From the NCBI GenBank assembly GCA_021790055.1, contig JAJYIL010000256.1, positions 1 through 5,307 of the forward strand: a stretch of DNA of 5,307 nt. Direction: 5' to 3'. This document shows, piece after piece, positions 1-5,307 of this stretch. Origin of the DNA: Bacteroidota bacterium. GTDB lineage: Bacteria; Bacteroidota; Ignavibacteria; Ignavibacteriales; Ignavibacteriaceae. Made by a program: the position numbers and the translations under genes. Every line of letters starts with the position of its first letter. Position 1 is the stretch's first letter. The notes under the pieces are model-generated. The model did no database searches. It was given only the letters and a program-made list of their open reading frames with translations, and had not been told where the DNA came from.

Positions 1-1
1 G

Positions 2-433
2 AGCTACGAGCTTGCAAGCGAGGTTGACTTTATCAGCATCGGCACGAACGACTTGATTCAATACTTAATGGCGGTAGACCGCGGCAATGACCTTGTTTCC
101 GAGCTTTACCAGGAATTCCATCCTTCGCTGATAAGGACTTTAAGCCACATCATCAAAGAAACGATACGGGCGAATAAAACGATTAGCATCTGCGGCGAAA
201 TGGCTGCCGATACACTTGCGATACCATTGTTAATCGGGCTCGGGATGCCAATTCTAAGCCTGGCTCCGACAACAATTCCTTACGCAAAGAGGATAATAAG
301 AAGCATCTCTTATCAAAAGGCAAAAAGGCTTGCAGATGACTGCCTTGCCTGTGCCTCGGAAAAAGAAATTACTGATAGATTAGATAGATTCTTTGTAGAA
401 AACTCTATTACCAGGACGAGAAACATAATTTGA
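2..433 (+). CDS. ptsI: Phosphoenolpyruvate-protein phosphotransferase (PTS enzyme I), C-terminal part
   Basis: This is the 3' end of a gene that begins before the window. The frame is open from base 2, so a start at TTG 53 would be an artefact because the conserved family sequence continues upstream of it. The visible 143 residues are the end of the PEP-binding TIM-barrel domain of enzyme I, which takes phosphate from PEP in the cytoplasm and passes it to HPr. Seen directly: the GTNDL motif (bases 41-55) followed by QY, then AVDRGND (from base 71), with the Asn and Arg that contact PEP in characterised enzymes, and the ICGEMA motif whose Cys (codon 191-193) matches the catalytic acid/base Cys of enzyme I. 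The AVDRGN form favours enzyme I over PEP synthase or pyruvate phosphate dikinase. A PtsP-type enzyme with an N-terminal GAF domain cannot be excluded because the N-terminus is missing. The gene ends in tandem in-frame TGA codons (431-436). The next gene starts about 45 bases on, so read-through transcription into it is likely. Confidence 0.93.
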   Translation, partial: SYELASEVDFISIGTNDLIQYLMAVDRGNDLVSELYQEFHPSLIRTLSHIIKETIRANKTISICGEMAADTLAIPLLIGLGMPILSLAPTTIPYAKRIIRSISYQKAKRLADDCLACASEKEITDRLDRFFVENSITRTRNII

Positions 434-466
434 TGATTGATTTTATTCAGAATTGACCGCTATGCG

Positions 467-474
467 GGAAGGAG
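467..474 (+). promoter_or_regulatory. Shine-Dalgarno sequence that decides the start of the barrel gene
   Basis: The sequence GGAAGGAG lies four bases before an in-frame TTG at 479-481. It is the strongest ribosome-binding-like site near any start in this window. It lies inside the longer possible reading frame that opens at TTG 437, which has no comparable site in front of it. The translation from 479 begins directly with a signal peptide, which supports using this site. The spacing is a little short but workable. Confidence 0.55.
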
Positions 475-478
475 TTCT

Positions 479-3295
479 TTGAACAGAATTTTAATATATT
501 CTTTTATCCTCCTGACCATCTTCTGCTCAACAACGCTCGGACAATATTATTCCTTCGGTAGGAATAAAGTTCAGTACGAGAAATTCGACTGGAAAGTACT
601 TCGCACCAAGCATTTCAACATTTATTATTATGGTGAAATGGAACATATAGCGAGCATCGGCGCGAAGATTGCCGAAGAAACCTACGACGAATATAAAGTA
701 AGGTTTGATTACCTTGTACCGCGAAGAATTCCTCTCATCTTTTACAACACTTCTAATCAATTTGAACAGACAAACACAACCCCCGGTTTGATACCGGAAG
801 GCGTTGGCGGATTTTTTGAGTATGTAAAGGGAAGAGTAGTAATCCCTAACACAGGCTCCCTCACCGAATTCAGGCACGTTATCCGGCACGAGCTGGTTCA
901 CGTATTTATGACGTTGAAATTGCTCAGAATATTCCGCGACCATCGCTTACCCGCAGAATATTTTCCGCCGCTCTGGTACACGGAAGGATTAGCGGAATAT
1001 ATTTCAGTTAAACCTGATGCGCAGGCAAAGATGGTAATGCGCGACGCTATTATTAACGGTTACTTTTATAACCTGGCGAACATTTACAAAATTGAAGGCA
1101 CGTTCTTAATGTACAAGGAAGGACAAAATTTTCTTGAGTTTGTCGCGCACCGTTTCGGAAATGAAAAAGTTCTTCAGCTTGTAGATAATTTCTGGATGTA
1201 TACAAGCTTCACCAGGGTAATGGAGTACACGCTTGGAGAACCGATAAAAAAGATTGATGAAGACTGGACTTTTTATTTAAAGCGGAAATATTATCCGCTT
1301 CTTGAAAACTATACCCCGCCTGAAATGTCTTCTGAAAAGCTAACGGACTTCGGATTTAATTTTTCTCCGGTTCCATATGAAATCGACGGGAAGAAATATC
1401 TTTACTTCGTCGGCAACCGTGACGGATACTCTTCTGTTTACAGGTTAGAGATTGATGGAAAGGGCAAGAAGCCGTATAAGCCTGAATTGGTTTTGCAAGG
1501 AGAGAAGTCTGAAGAACTGGAATCGTTCCATCTATTCCAGTCTTCAATTGATATTTCGAAAGCAGGCATACTTGCTTTTGTTACCAAAGAAGGCGGTACT
1601 GATGCAATTCATTTCTTTTCTATTAAAGAAAATAAAATTATTAAGAATTACCAGAATCATGATTTGATTAGCATAGCCTCGCCGAAGTTTTCCCCTTCGG
1701 GAGACAAGGTTGTTTTTCATGCCGTCGACCAAAAAGGCTTCAGCGATATTTTTATTTATAATTTAACTTCGGACTCACTTACAAGATTAACCAACGATAT
1801 TTACGACGATGAAGACCCGGCATTCGGATTGAACGGCAGACAGATAATTTTTTCTTCCGACCGCACGGCAGGAAAATATAAAGGCGTTTACAATCTATTC
1901 TCATACAATTTGCTTACGCACAAAATAGAATATATTACTTATCTTGATGCCGGATGCTACTCGCCCGTAATATCTCCCGGTAAGAAAGCTCTGCTGTTTA
2001 CCTCCGAGCTTGACGGAGTAAGAAACATTTACCGCATGCCGATTAATGATGGCTTATTTTCGTATCAAGTTCAGAAGATTACCTATTTCATTACGAGCGC
2101 GTTCAACCCGGTATATCTTGATACAAATAGAATTGTCTTTTCCGGCTTTGAAAAATTCGCGTTCAATCTTTATGAAGATAAGATAGATACTGCCAAGGTT
2201 GATACCGAAAAGATGATTACAATGCAGCTTGATTCAACTGCAGGTAAATGGGAACCGGGCATGATTGCGCAAAAGATTCAGAGGGAAGAAGTAAGATATA
2301 AGAAGCAGTACAGCCTGGATTACGCACAAAGCGAAGTTACAACAGATCCGGTGTTCGGCACGCAGGGCGGTGCGGTCTTTTCTTTAAGCGATTTGCTCGG
2401 CAACGATAATTATTATTTCTTAATTTATAATACCGCCCAGGTTCAATCGGATATTTTGAAAAGCTTCAACGTCGAATTGGAAAGAATCAACCTTGGGCAA
2501 AGGGCAAACTACGGCTACGGAGTCTTTCATTTCAGCGGCGATAGGTACGATATAACGCAATCGGATGAATATTTCTTCGAGAGAAGCTTCGGCGGTTTTT
2601 TCCTGCTTTATTATCCGCTTTCGGTCTTCGCCCGCATCGAAGCTGATGTTTCAATTATAAATTCGGATAAGCAGGATATCAACGGGATACTACAACAGAA
2701 GTCCTTGTTGGTTTCCAATACGCTTTCTTATGTCTTTGATAATTCTCTCTGGGGACCAACCGGTCCAATTGACGGAACACGAGCCCGGTTTTTGTTAGGG
2801 TATACTACCGATGTAAAATACAGCAATGTAGATTATTTTTCTATCATTGGAGATTACCGGCAATACTTTCGGCTGGGGTATACGACTGCGCTTGCATTTA
2901 GAGCCGCAGTTTTTTATAACCAGGGCACAGACCCGAGAAGATATTTTATGGGTGGAAGCTGGGACCTGCGCGGCTGGCCTCTCTGGTCTATACGTGGTCA
3001 AAAGATGTGGCTTACTTCTACTGAGTTCCGGTTTCCGTTAATTGATCAGTTGGACATTAAATTTCCTTTTCTTGGTCTTGGATTTTCTGCTATTCGAGGC
3101 GCTGCTTTTTTTGATGCCGGAAGTGCATGGGACAACACGTACGCCGAGAACTTAGGAGATATTGGTGTGGGTATCAGGCTCAATTTATTTGGCGTTCTTG
3201 TATTAAGGTATGACATCGGTAAAAGAATAGAAAATAATTTTTCCAACTTGCAGCCGAGACTATTTTACCAATTCTTTTTCGGATGGGATTTTTGA
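479..3295 (+). CDS. Outer-membrane fusion protein: HExxH metallopeptidase-like domain, six-bladed TolB/PD40-like propeller and Omp85 (BamA/TamA-type) beta-barrel
   Basis: A 938-residue protein, numbered from TTG 479. Residues 1-21 form a signal peptide (Asn-Arg, then a hydrophobic run ending TTLG before Gln22). Residues 25-290 look like a peptidase-MA-type gluzincin domain: HELVH at 137-141 supplies the HExxH zinc ligands and catalytic Glu, and WYTEGLAEY (Glu169) fits the third ligand, so the site looks intact. Residues 290-590 hold about six PD40/TolB-like repeats, starting near 296, 355, 401, 446, 495 and 543 (for example SPKFSPSG and FSSDR). From about 623 (GTQGG, then SLSDLLGN) a surface-antigen/Omp85 barrel follows, with the loop-6-like motif GGSWDLRGW (Arg831), a late EFRFPL strand and a terminal aromatic (GWDF) as expected for a barrel substrate of BAM. 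No POTRA repeats are visible; the peptidase and propeller occupy their place. TTG 437 would add 14 residues (including RIDRYAGR) ahead of the signal peptide and is less likely. The substrate and function are unknown. Transport, protein insertion, or proteolysis at the inner face of the outer membrane are all possible. Domain calls are from motif reading, not a profile search. Confidence 0.9.
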   Translation: MNRILIYSFILLTIFCSTTLGQYYSFGRNKVQYEKFDWKVLRTKHFNIYYYGEMEHIASIGAKIAEETYDEYKVRFDYLVPRRIPLIFYNTSNQFEQTNTTPGLIPEGVGGFFEYVKGRVVIPNTGSLTEFRHVIRHELVHVFMTLKLLRIFRDHRLPAEYFPPLWYTEGLAEYISVKPDAQAKMVMRDAIINGYFYNLANIYKIEGTFLMYKEGQNFLEFVAHRFGNEKVLQLVDNFWMYTSFTRVMEYTLGEPIKKIDEDWTFYLKRKYYPLLENYTPPEMSSEKLTDFGFNFSPVPYEIDGKKYLYFVGNRDGYSSVYRLEIDGKGKKPYKPELVLQGEKSEELESFHLFQSSIDISKAGILAFVTKEGGTDAIHFFSIKENKIIKNYQNHDLISIASPKFSPSGDKVVFHAVDQKGFSDIFIYNLTSDSLTRLTNDIYDDEDPAFGLNGRQIIFSSDRTAGKYKGVYNLFSYNLLTHKIEYITYLDAGCYSPVISPGKKALLFTSELDGVRNIYRMPINDGLFSYQVQKITYFITSAFNPVYLDTNRIVFSGFEKFAFNLYEDKIDTAKVDTEKMITMQLDSTAGKWEPGMIAQKIQREEVRYKKQYSLDYAQSEVTTDPVFGTQGGAVFSLSDLLGNDNYYFLIYNTAQVQSDILKSFNVELERINLGQRANYGYGVFHFSGDRYDITQSDEYFFERSFGGFFLLYYPLSVFARIEADVSIINSDKQDINGILQQKSLLVSNTLSYVFDNSLWGPTGPIDGTRARFLLGYTTDVKYSNVDYFSIIGDYRQYFRLGYTTALAFRAAVFYNQGTDPRRYFMGGSWDLRGWPLWSIRGQKMWLTSTEFRFPLIDQLDIKFPFLGLGFSAIRGAAFFDAGSAWDNTYAENLGDIGVGIRLNLFGVLVLRYDIGKRIENNFSNLQPRLFYQFFFGWDF

Positions 3296-4431
3296 AAAAG
3301 ATTTTATTCATAGTATTTCCGGTTGTTTTTATGTTTGAAGGCTGTCTACCTTCAATTATAAAAGTACCAGTGTTAAAAGATGACAAGACTATTGAAATGT
3401 TTGGACAATCTCCAAACCGTGATTTTTATTTACCCGAAACTATTGGAGATTCACTCAAAGAAAAGTGGCAGGCAAAAGTAAACGGCGGTTTAACAAATTC
3501 ATCTGTTACCGTCTACAGCTCTTACGTATTTGTTAATGATTTATCCGGCTGGATAACTTGCTTAGATTTGAAGAGCGGAAATGAGTTGGGTCGATTGAAA
3601 AATAAAGGAGCGGTCTACTCTTCTCCCGTAGTTGATAATCATCTTTTGATTTTTGCAGTAGCGTTAAATGATGCTGAACATTCCCAGCTTTATATTTATG
3701 ATTACTTGAACGGGGATACAAAATTAAAAATAGATATTGAAGGCAAGGTGTTATCGGAAATTCTGAAAGCCGGCGACAAAATTATTTTTAATTCCGAAGA
3801 AGGCGGCGTATATTGTTACAGCTTGAATGGCGACAAGCTTTGGGAAACAGCAACGAGCGTTCCCATCCATTGTTCGCCTGCGATGGGTAACGGGATAATC
3901 TTCTTCGGAAATGATAAAGGCGAGGCGGTTGCCATAAATTCAAAAGACGGGAAAATAATTTACAAAAAGAAAATCGGTCATTTATTTTTAGGATGTGCTG
4001 CAATTTCAGATTCACTGGCTTTTCTTGGAAGCTACGACGGCAGCATTTATGCGGTAAATCTTAGTGATGGAAAATTGAAATGGAAATTCGATACCGGCAC
4101 AAGGATAATCTCTACGCCGGTTTACAATGATAAATATATTTATGTCTGTAATCTTAGCGGTCAAATATTCTCGCTTCGAAAAGACGACGGCAAAGAAACC
4201 TGGAGGACAGATGCCGGTGGAGTAATTAACGCTACTCCATTGTTGACAAATAATTTTCTGCTTGTTCCGGATTTAAAGGGTGAGCTTTTGTTCCTTAATG
4301 CTGCTACCGGCAAAATTGAGAAAAGGCTTGGATTTCCAAATCATGTCAAGCTTTCACCTTTGATTTTCGAGAATACGCTTTTCACCGGTTATGATGACGG
4401 TAGAGTCGAGGCTTATGAAATTATCAAGTAG
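3283..4431 (+). CDS. BamB-like / PQQ-like eight-repeat beta-propeller, probable lipoprotein
   Basis: A 382-residue protein, close to the length of E. coli BamB (about 390). The N-terminus has Lys-Lys then a hydrophobic run ending FEGC, with Cys21 the probable lipidation site. The lipobox is imperfect (Glu at -2), so lipid attachment is likely but not certain. The rest is a regular array of PQQ-like propeller repeats about 40 residues apart, near residues 58, 99, 144, 183, 223, 263, 303 and 343. The clearest carry the G-K-x-x-W pattern with Trp187, Trp267 and Trp307, preceded by segments such as GSYDGSIYAV. Eight repeats match the eight-bladed fold of BamB. No catalytic or quinone-binding residues of dehydrogenases are evident, so a scaffold role is more likely than an enzyme. 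ATG 3283 lies 13 bases inside the barrel gene; TTG 3292 is an alternative start that also keeps the signal peptide. The overlap suggests coupled translation. The neighbouring Omp85-type barrel is a plausible partner, by analogy with BamB docking on BamA. True membership in the core BAM complex is not shown, so no gene symbol is given. Confidence 0.86.
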   Translation: MGFLKKILFIVFPVVFMFEGCLPSIIKVPVLKDDKTIEMFGQSPNRDFYLPETIGDSLKEKWQAKVNGGLTNSSVTVYSSYVFVNDLSGWITCLDLKSGNELGRLKNKGAVYSSPVVDNHLLIFAVALNDAEHSQLYIYDYLNGDTKLKIDIEGKVLSEILKAGDKIIFNSEEGGVYCYSLNGDKLWETATSVPIHCSPAMGNGIIFFGNDKGEAVAINSKDGKIIYKKKIGHLFLGCAAISDSLAFLGSYDGSIYAVNLSDGKLKWKFDTGTRIISTPVYNDKYIYVCNLSGQIFSLRKDDGKETWRTDAGGVINATPLLTNNFLLVPDLKGELLFLNAATGKIEKRLGFPNHVKLSPLIFENTLFTGYDDGRVEAYEIIK

Positions 4432-5167
4432 AATTTTATTTATATCATTAATGATTGCCTTGGAAAGCTGCATTGCTTTTGCGCAGGGTTGTAAGACGAA
4501 AGTTGAGATAAAAACTTTTCCGGATAGCTTGAACATTTTTCTAAATAGTAATTTTATTGGTAGAGGCACCGTTGAGATTAAACTTACGAAAGGGAAGTAT
4601 GTAATATCAGCAAAGGAGTCTCCAATAATTTGGGATGCAAAAACAATTTCCGACACTTTAACCATAACCGGCTGCTCGCATAGCGACCAATTCTCGGGAA
4701 AGGATACTTCAATCAATTTCGATTTTTCAAAACAGGTTTATTTGAATACCGAGCCTCAGGACGCTTATGTTTATAAAAGCGATTCGGTTATAGGATTCAC
4801 TCCGCTAATTATTCCTTTAAGTGATGACTCGCTTACTTTAACGAAGCCGGGATTTCTTTCGAAATCTTTTTTAGTTACTTCTAAGTACAATGATGACATA
4901 ATAAAATTGAATGCTATATCTCAACCTGAACATACGAATTTCTTTGCCGGACAAGTCTTCAAGATACTTGTTGGAAGTATTGTGGTCCTTGGTGCAGCAA
5001 CAGCTTATTTTAAGCTGAAAGCTGATGACCGGTTTAGCCAGTACAAAAATACCGGCGACCAAACATTTCTTAACGAGACTAGGACAAACGATTTGATTAG
5101 CGGGATAACGCTTGGCGCGCTGGAAATAAACTTCGGAATATTGATGTATTATTTTCTTTCCGACTAA
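4415..5167 (+). CDS. Secreted/envelope PEGA-like domain protein with two C-terminal membrane segments
   Basis: A 250-residue protein starting at ATG 4415, 17 bases before the upstream stop. An in-frame ATG at 4391 would add eight polar residues (MMTVESRL) ahead of the signal peptide. From 4415 the protein opens MKLSSR, then a hydrophobic core and AFA before Gln24, a good signal peptidase I site; LESC (Cys19) is a weaker competing lipobox. Residues 27-65 (VEIKTFPDSLNIFLNSNFIG, then KGKY) and 108-152 (NTEPQDAYVY, then GFTPL and KPGF) look like two divergent PEGA repeats, small beta domains often found in surface or envelope proteins. Residues 182-199 and about 227-248 are hydrophobic and probably form a membrane hairpin around a polar segment rich in Lys, Asp and Asn (KLKADDRFSQY); the second carries Glu237. 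A similar tail is, from memory, common in PEGA proteins of Bacteroidota and relatives. There is no catalytic motif. It is probably an accessory or anchoring subunit for the two upstream products, but the function is unassigned. Confidence 0.82.
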   Translation: MKLSSRILFISLMIALESCIAFAQGCKTKVEIKTFPDSLNIFLNSNFIGRGTVEIKLTKGKYVISAKESPIIWDAKTISDTLTITGCSHSDQFSGKDTSINFDFSKQVYLNTEPQDAYVYKSDSVIGFTPLIIPLSDDSLTLTKPGFLSKSFLVTSKYNDDIIKLNAISQPEHTNFFAGQVFKILVGSIVVLGAATAYFKLKADDRFSQYKNTGDQTFLNETRTNDLISGITLGALEINFGILMYYFLSD

Positions 5168-5175
5168 AAAGTAAC

Positions 5176-5196
5176 TCCGGGTATTTTATTTCCGGG
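5176..5196 (+). terminator. Possible weak hairpin after the PEGA gene
   Basis: The hexamer TCCGGG occurs twice (5176-5181 and 5191-5196), separated by nine AT bases. Because CCGG is self-complementary, the RNA could fold into a six-pair stem (four GC pairs and two G-U pairs) with a nine-base loop. It starts nine bases after the stop codon at 5165-5167, a sensible place for a terminator. What follows is AAAATTTCC and not a clean T-run, so intrinsic termination would be weak at best. It may equally be a chance direct repeat. Confidence 0.25.
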
Positions 5197-5243
5197 AAAA
5201 TTTCCTCAATTTAAAATTGTAGTTAAAATATTTTATTTTGAAA

Positions 5244-5307
5244 ATGCTTACTGTATTAGAATCAATTAATCTTTCCACAGAATATTTAAAGAACAAAGGA
5301 ATAGAAT
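5244..5307 (+). CDS. prmC: Peptide chain release factor N5-glutamine methyltransferase, N-terminal fragment
   Basis: The frame opens at ATG 5244 and stays open to the window edge (21 full codons). The translation starts MLTVLESINLSTEYL and continues through KNKGIE. This matches the typical opening of PrmC/HemK proteins: a TVLE-like start, an amphipathic helix with a STEYL-type segment, and KGIE, which in full-length members is usually followed by SPR and the helical release-factor-binding domain. PrmC methylates the glutamine of the GGQ motif in release factors RF1 and RF2 in the cytoplasm. The NPPY catalytic motif and SAM-binding motifs would lie beyond the window, so the call rests on a short segment recognised from memory. 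The start is 76 bases after the previous stop, with no clear Shine-Dalgarno sequence and an A/T-rich leader, which is common in Bacteroidota-like genomes. It is probably not part of the coupled three-gene cassette. Confidence 0.68.
   Translation, partial: MLTVLESINLSTEYLKNKGIE

Noticed and set aside
431..436. ptsI and the barrel gene share a frame and are separated only by TGA TGA, suggesting stop read-through or a fused protein
   Set aside because: Two successive stops make read-through unlikely, the barrel gene has its own Shine-Dalgarno site and a signal peptide that must be N-terminal, and enzyme I is cytoplasmic.
433..456. Seven-codon mini-frame starting at an ATG that overlaps the ptsI stop (TGATG) and ending at TGA 454-456
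   Set aside because: It could couple translation to the Shine-Dalgarno site at 467, but it has no ribosome-binding site of its own beyond ptsI coding sequence, and so short a frame arises easily by chance.
527..943. 138-codon open frame on the minus strand
   Set aside because: It lies wholly inside the metallopeptidase-coding region, whose plus-strand frame has clear conserved motifs; the reverse translation shows no recognisable domain.
3283..4431. PQQ-dependent dehydrogenase activity for the propeller protein
   Set aside because: The protein is much shorter than the dehydrogenases, and I see no vicinal Cys pair or Ca/lanthanide-binding residues; the repeats alone fit a BamB-like scaffold better.
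4354..4716. 120-codon open frame on the minus strand spanning the junction of the BamB-like and PEGA genes
   Set aside because: It is antisense to two supported genes, with no recognisable motif or ribosome-binding site.
5211..5240. AT-rich stretch before prmC resembling a promoter, including TATTTTG near 5234
   Set aside because: It is one base short of the Bacteroidota TAnnTTTG pattern and sits three bases from the start codon, leaving no leader; AT-rich DNA produces such matches by chance.

Overview
This is a compact, single-strand stretch of a bacterial chromosome. It is AT-leaning, with very short or negative spacing between genes, and every supported gene lies on the + strand. The content suggests a diderm bacterium, because it encodes an outer-membrane beta-barrel ending in Phe, a probable lipoprotein and signal peptides. 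The style of the proteins (metallopeptidase plus propeller plus Omp85 barrel, PEGA-type protein with a C-terminal membrane hairpin, weak ribosome-binding sites, a TTG start) points to the Bacteroidota/Ignavibacteriota/Chlorobiota side of the tree, with Ignavibacteriota my best guess. The placement is inferred from protein flavour and not proven.

Layout: (1) bases 2-433, the last 143 codons of ptsI, the PEP-protein phosphotransferase (enzyme I) of the PTS. (2) 479-3295, a 938-residue outer-membrane protein joining a secreted HExxH metallopeptidase-like domain, a six-bladed TolB/PD40-like propeller and an Omp85 (BamA/TamA-type) barrel. Its most likely start is TTG 479, preceded by a good Shine-Dalgarno sequence, and not the longer in-frame TTG at 437. 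(3) 3283-4431, an eight-repeat PQQ-like/BamB-like propeller with a probable lipoprotein signal. (4) 4415-5167, a small secreted or envelope protein with two PEGA-like repeats and two C-terminal membrane segments. (5) 5244 to the window end, the first 21 codons of a gene that reads like prmC (release-factor glutamine methyltransferase).

Genes 2, 3 and 4 overlap one another by 13 and 17 bases, so they are probably co-transcribed and translationally coupled. The cell would make a barrel with a periplasmic protease/propeller arm, a BamB-like lipoprotein and a PEGA protein together. BamB in the classical BAM complex is an eight-bladed lipoprotein that docks on an Omp85 protein, so the simplest hypothesis is that these three form a dedicated outer-membrane/periplasmic complex, distinct from housekeeping BAM because the barrel protein carries no visible POTRA domains. 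The flanking ptsI and prmC are housekeeping genes and do not by themselves reveal the cassette's job. No RNA genes, CRISPR arrays, mobile elements or clear signs of gene transfer were seen, and there is no gene-free stretch above 300 bases.
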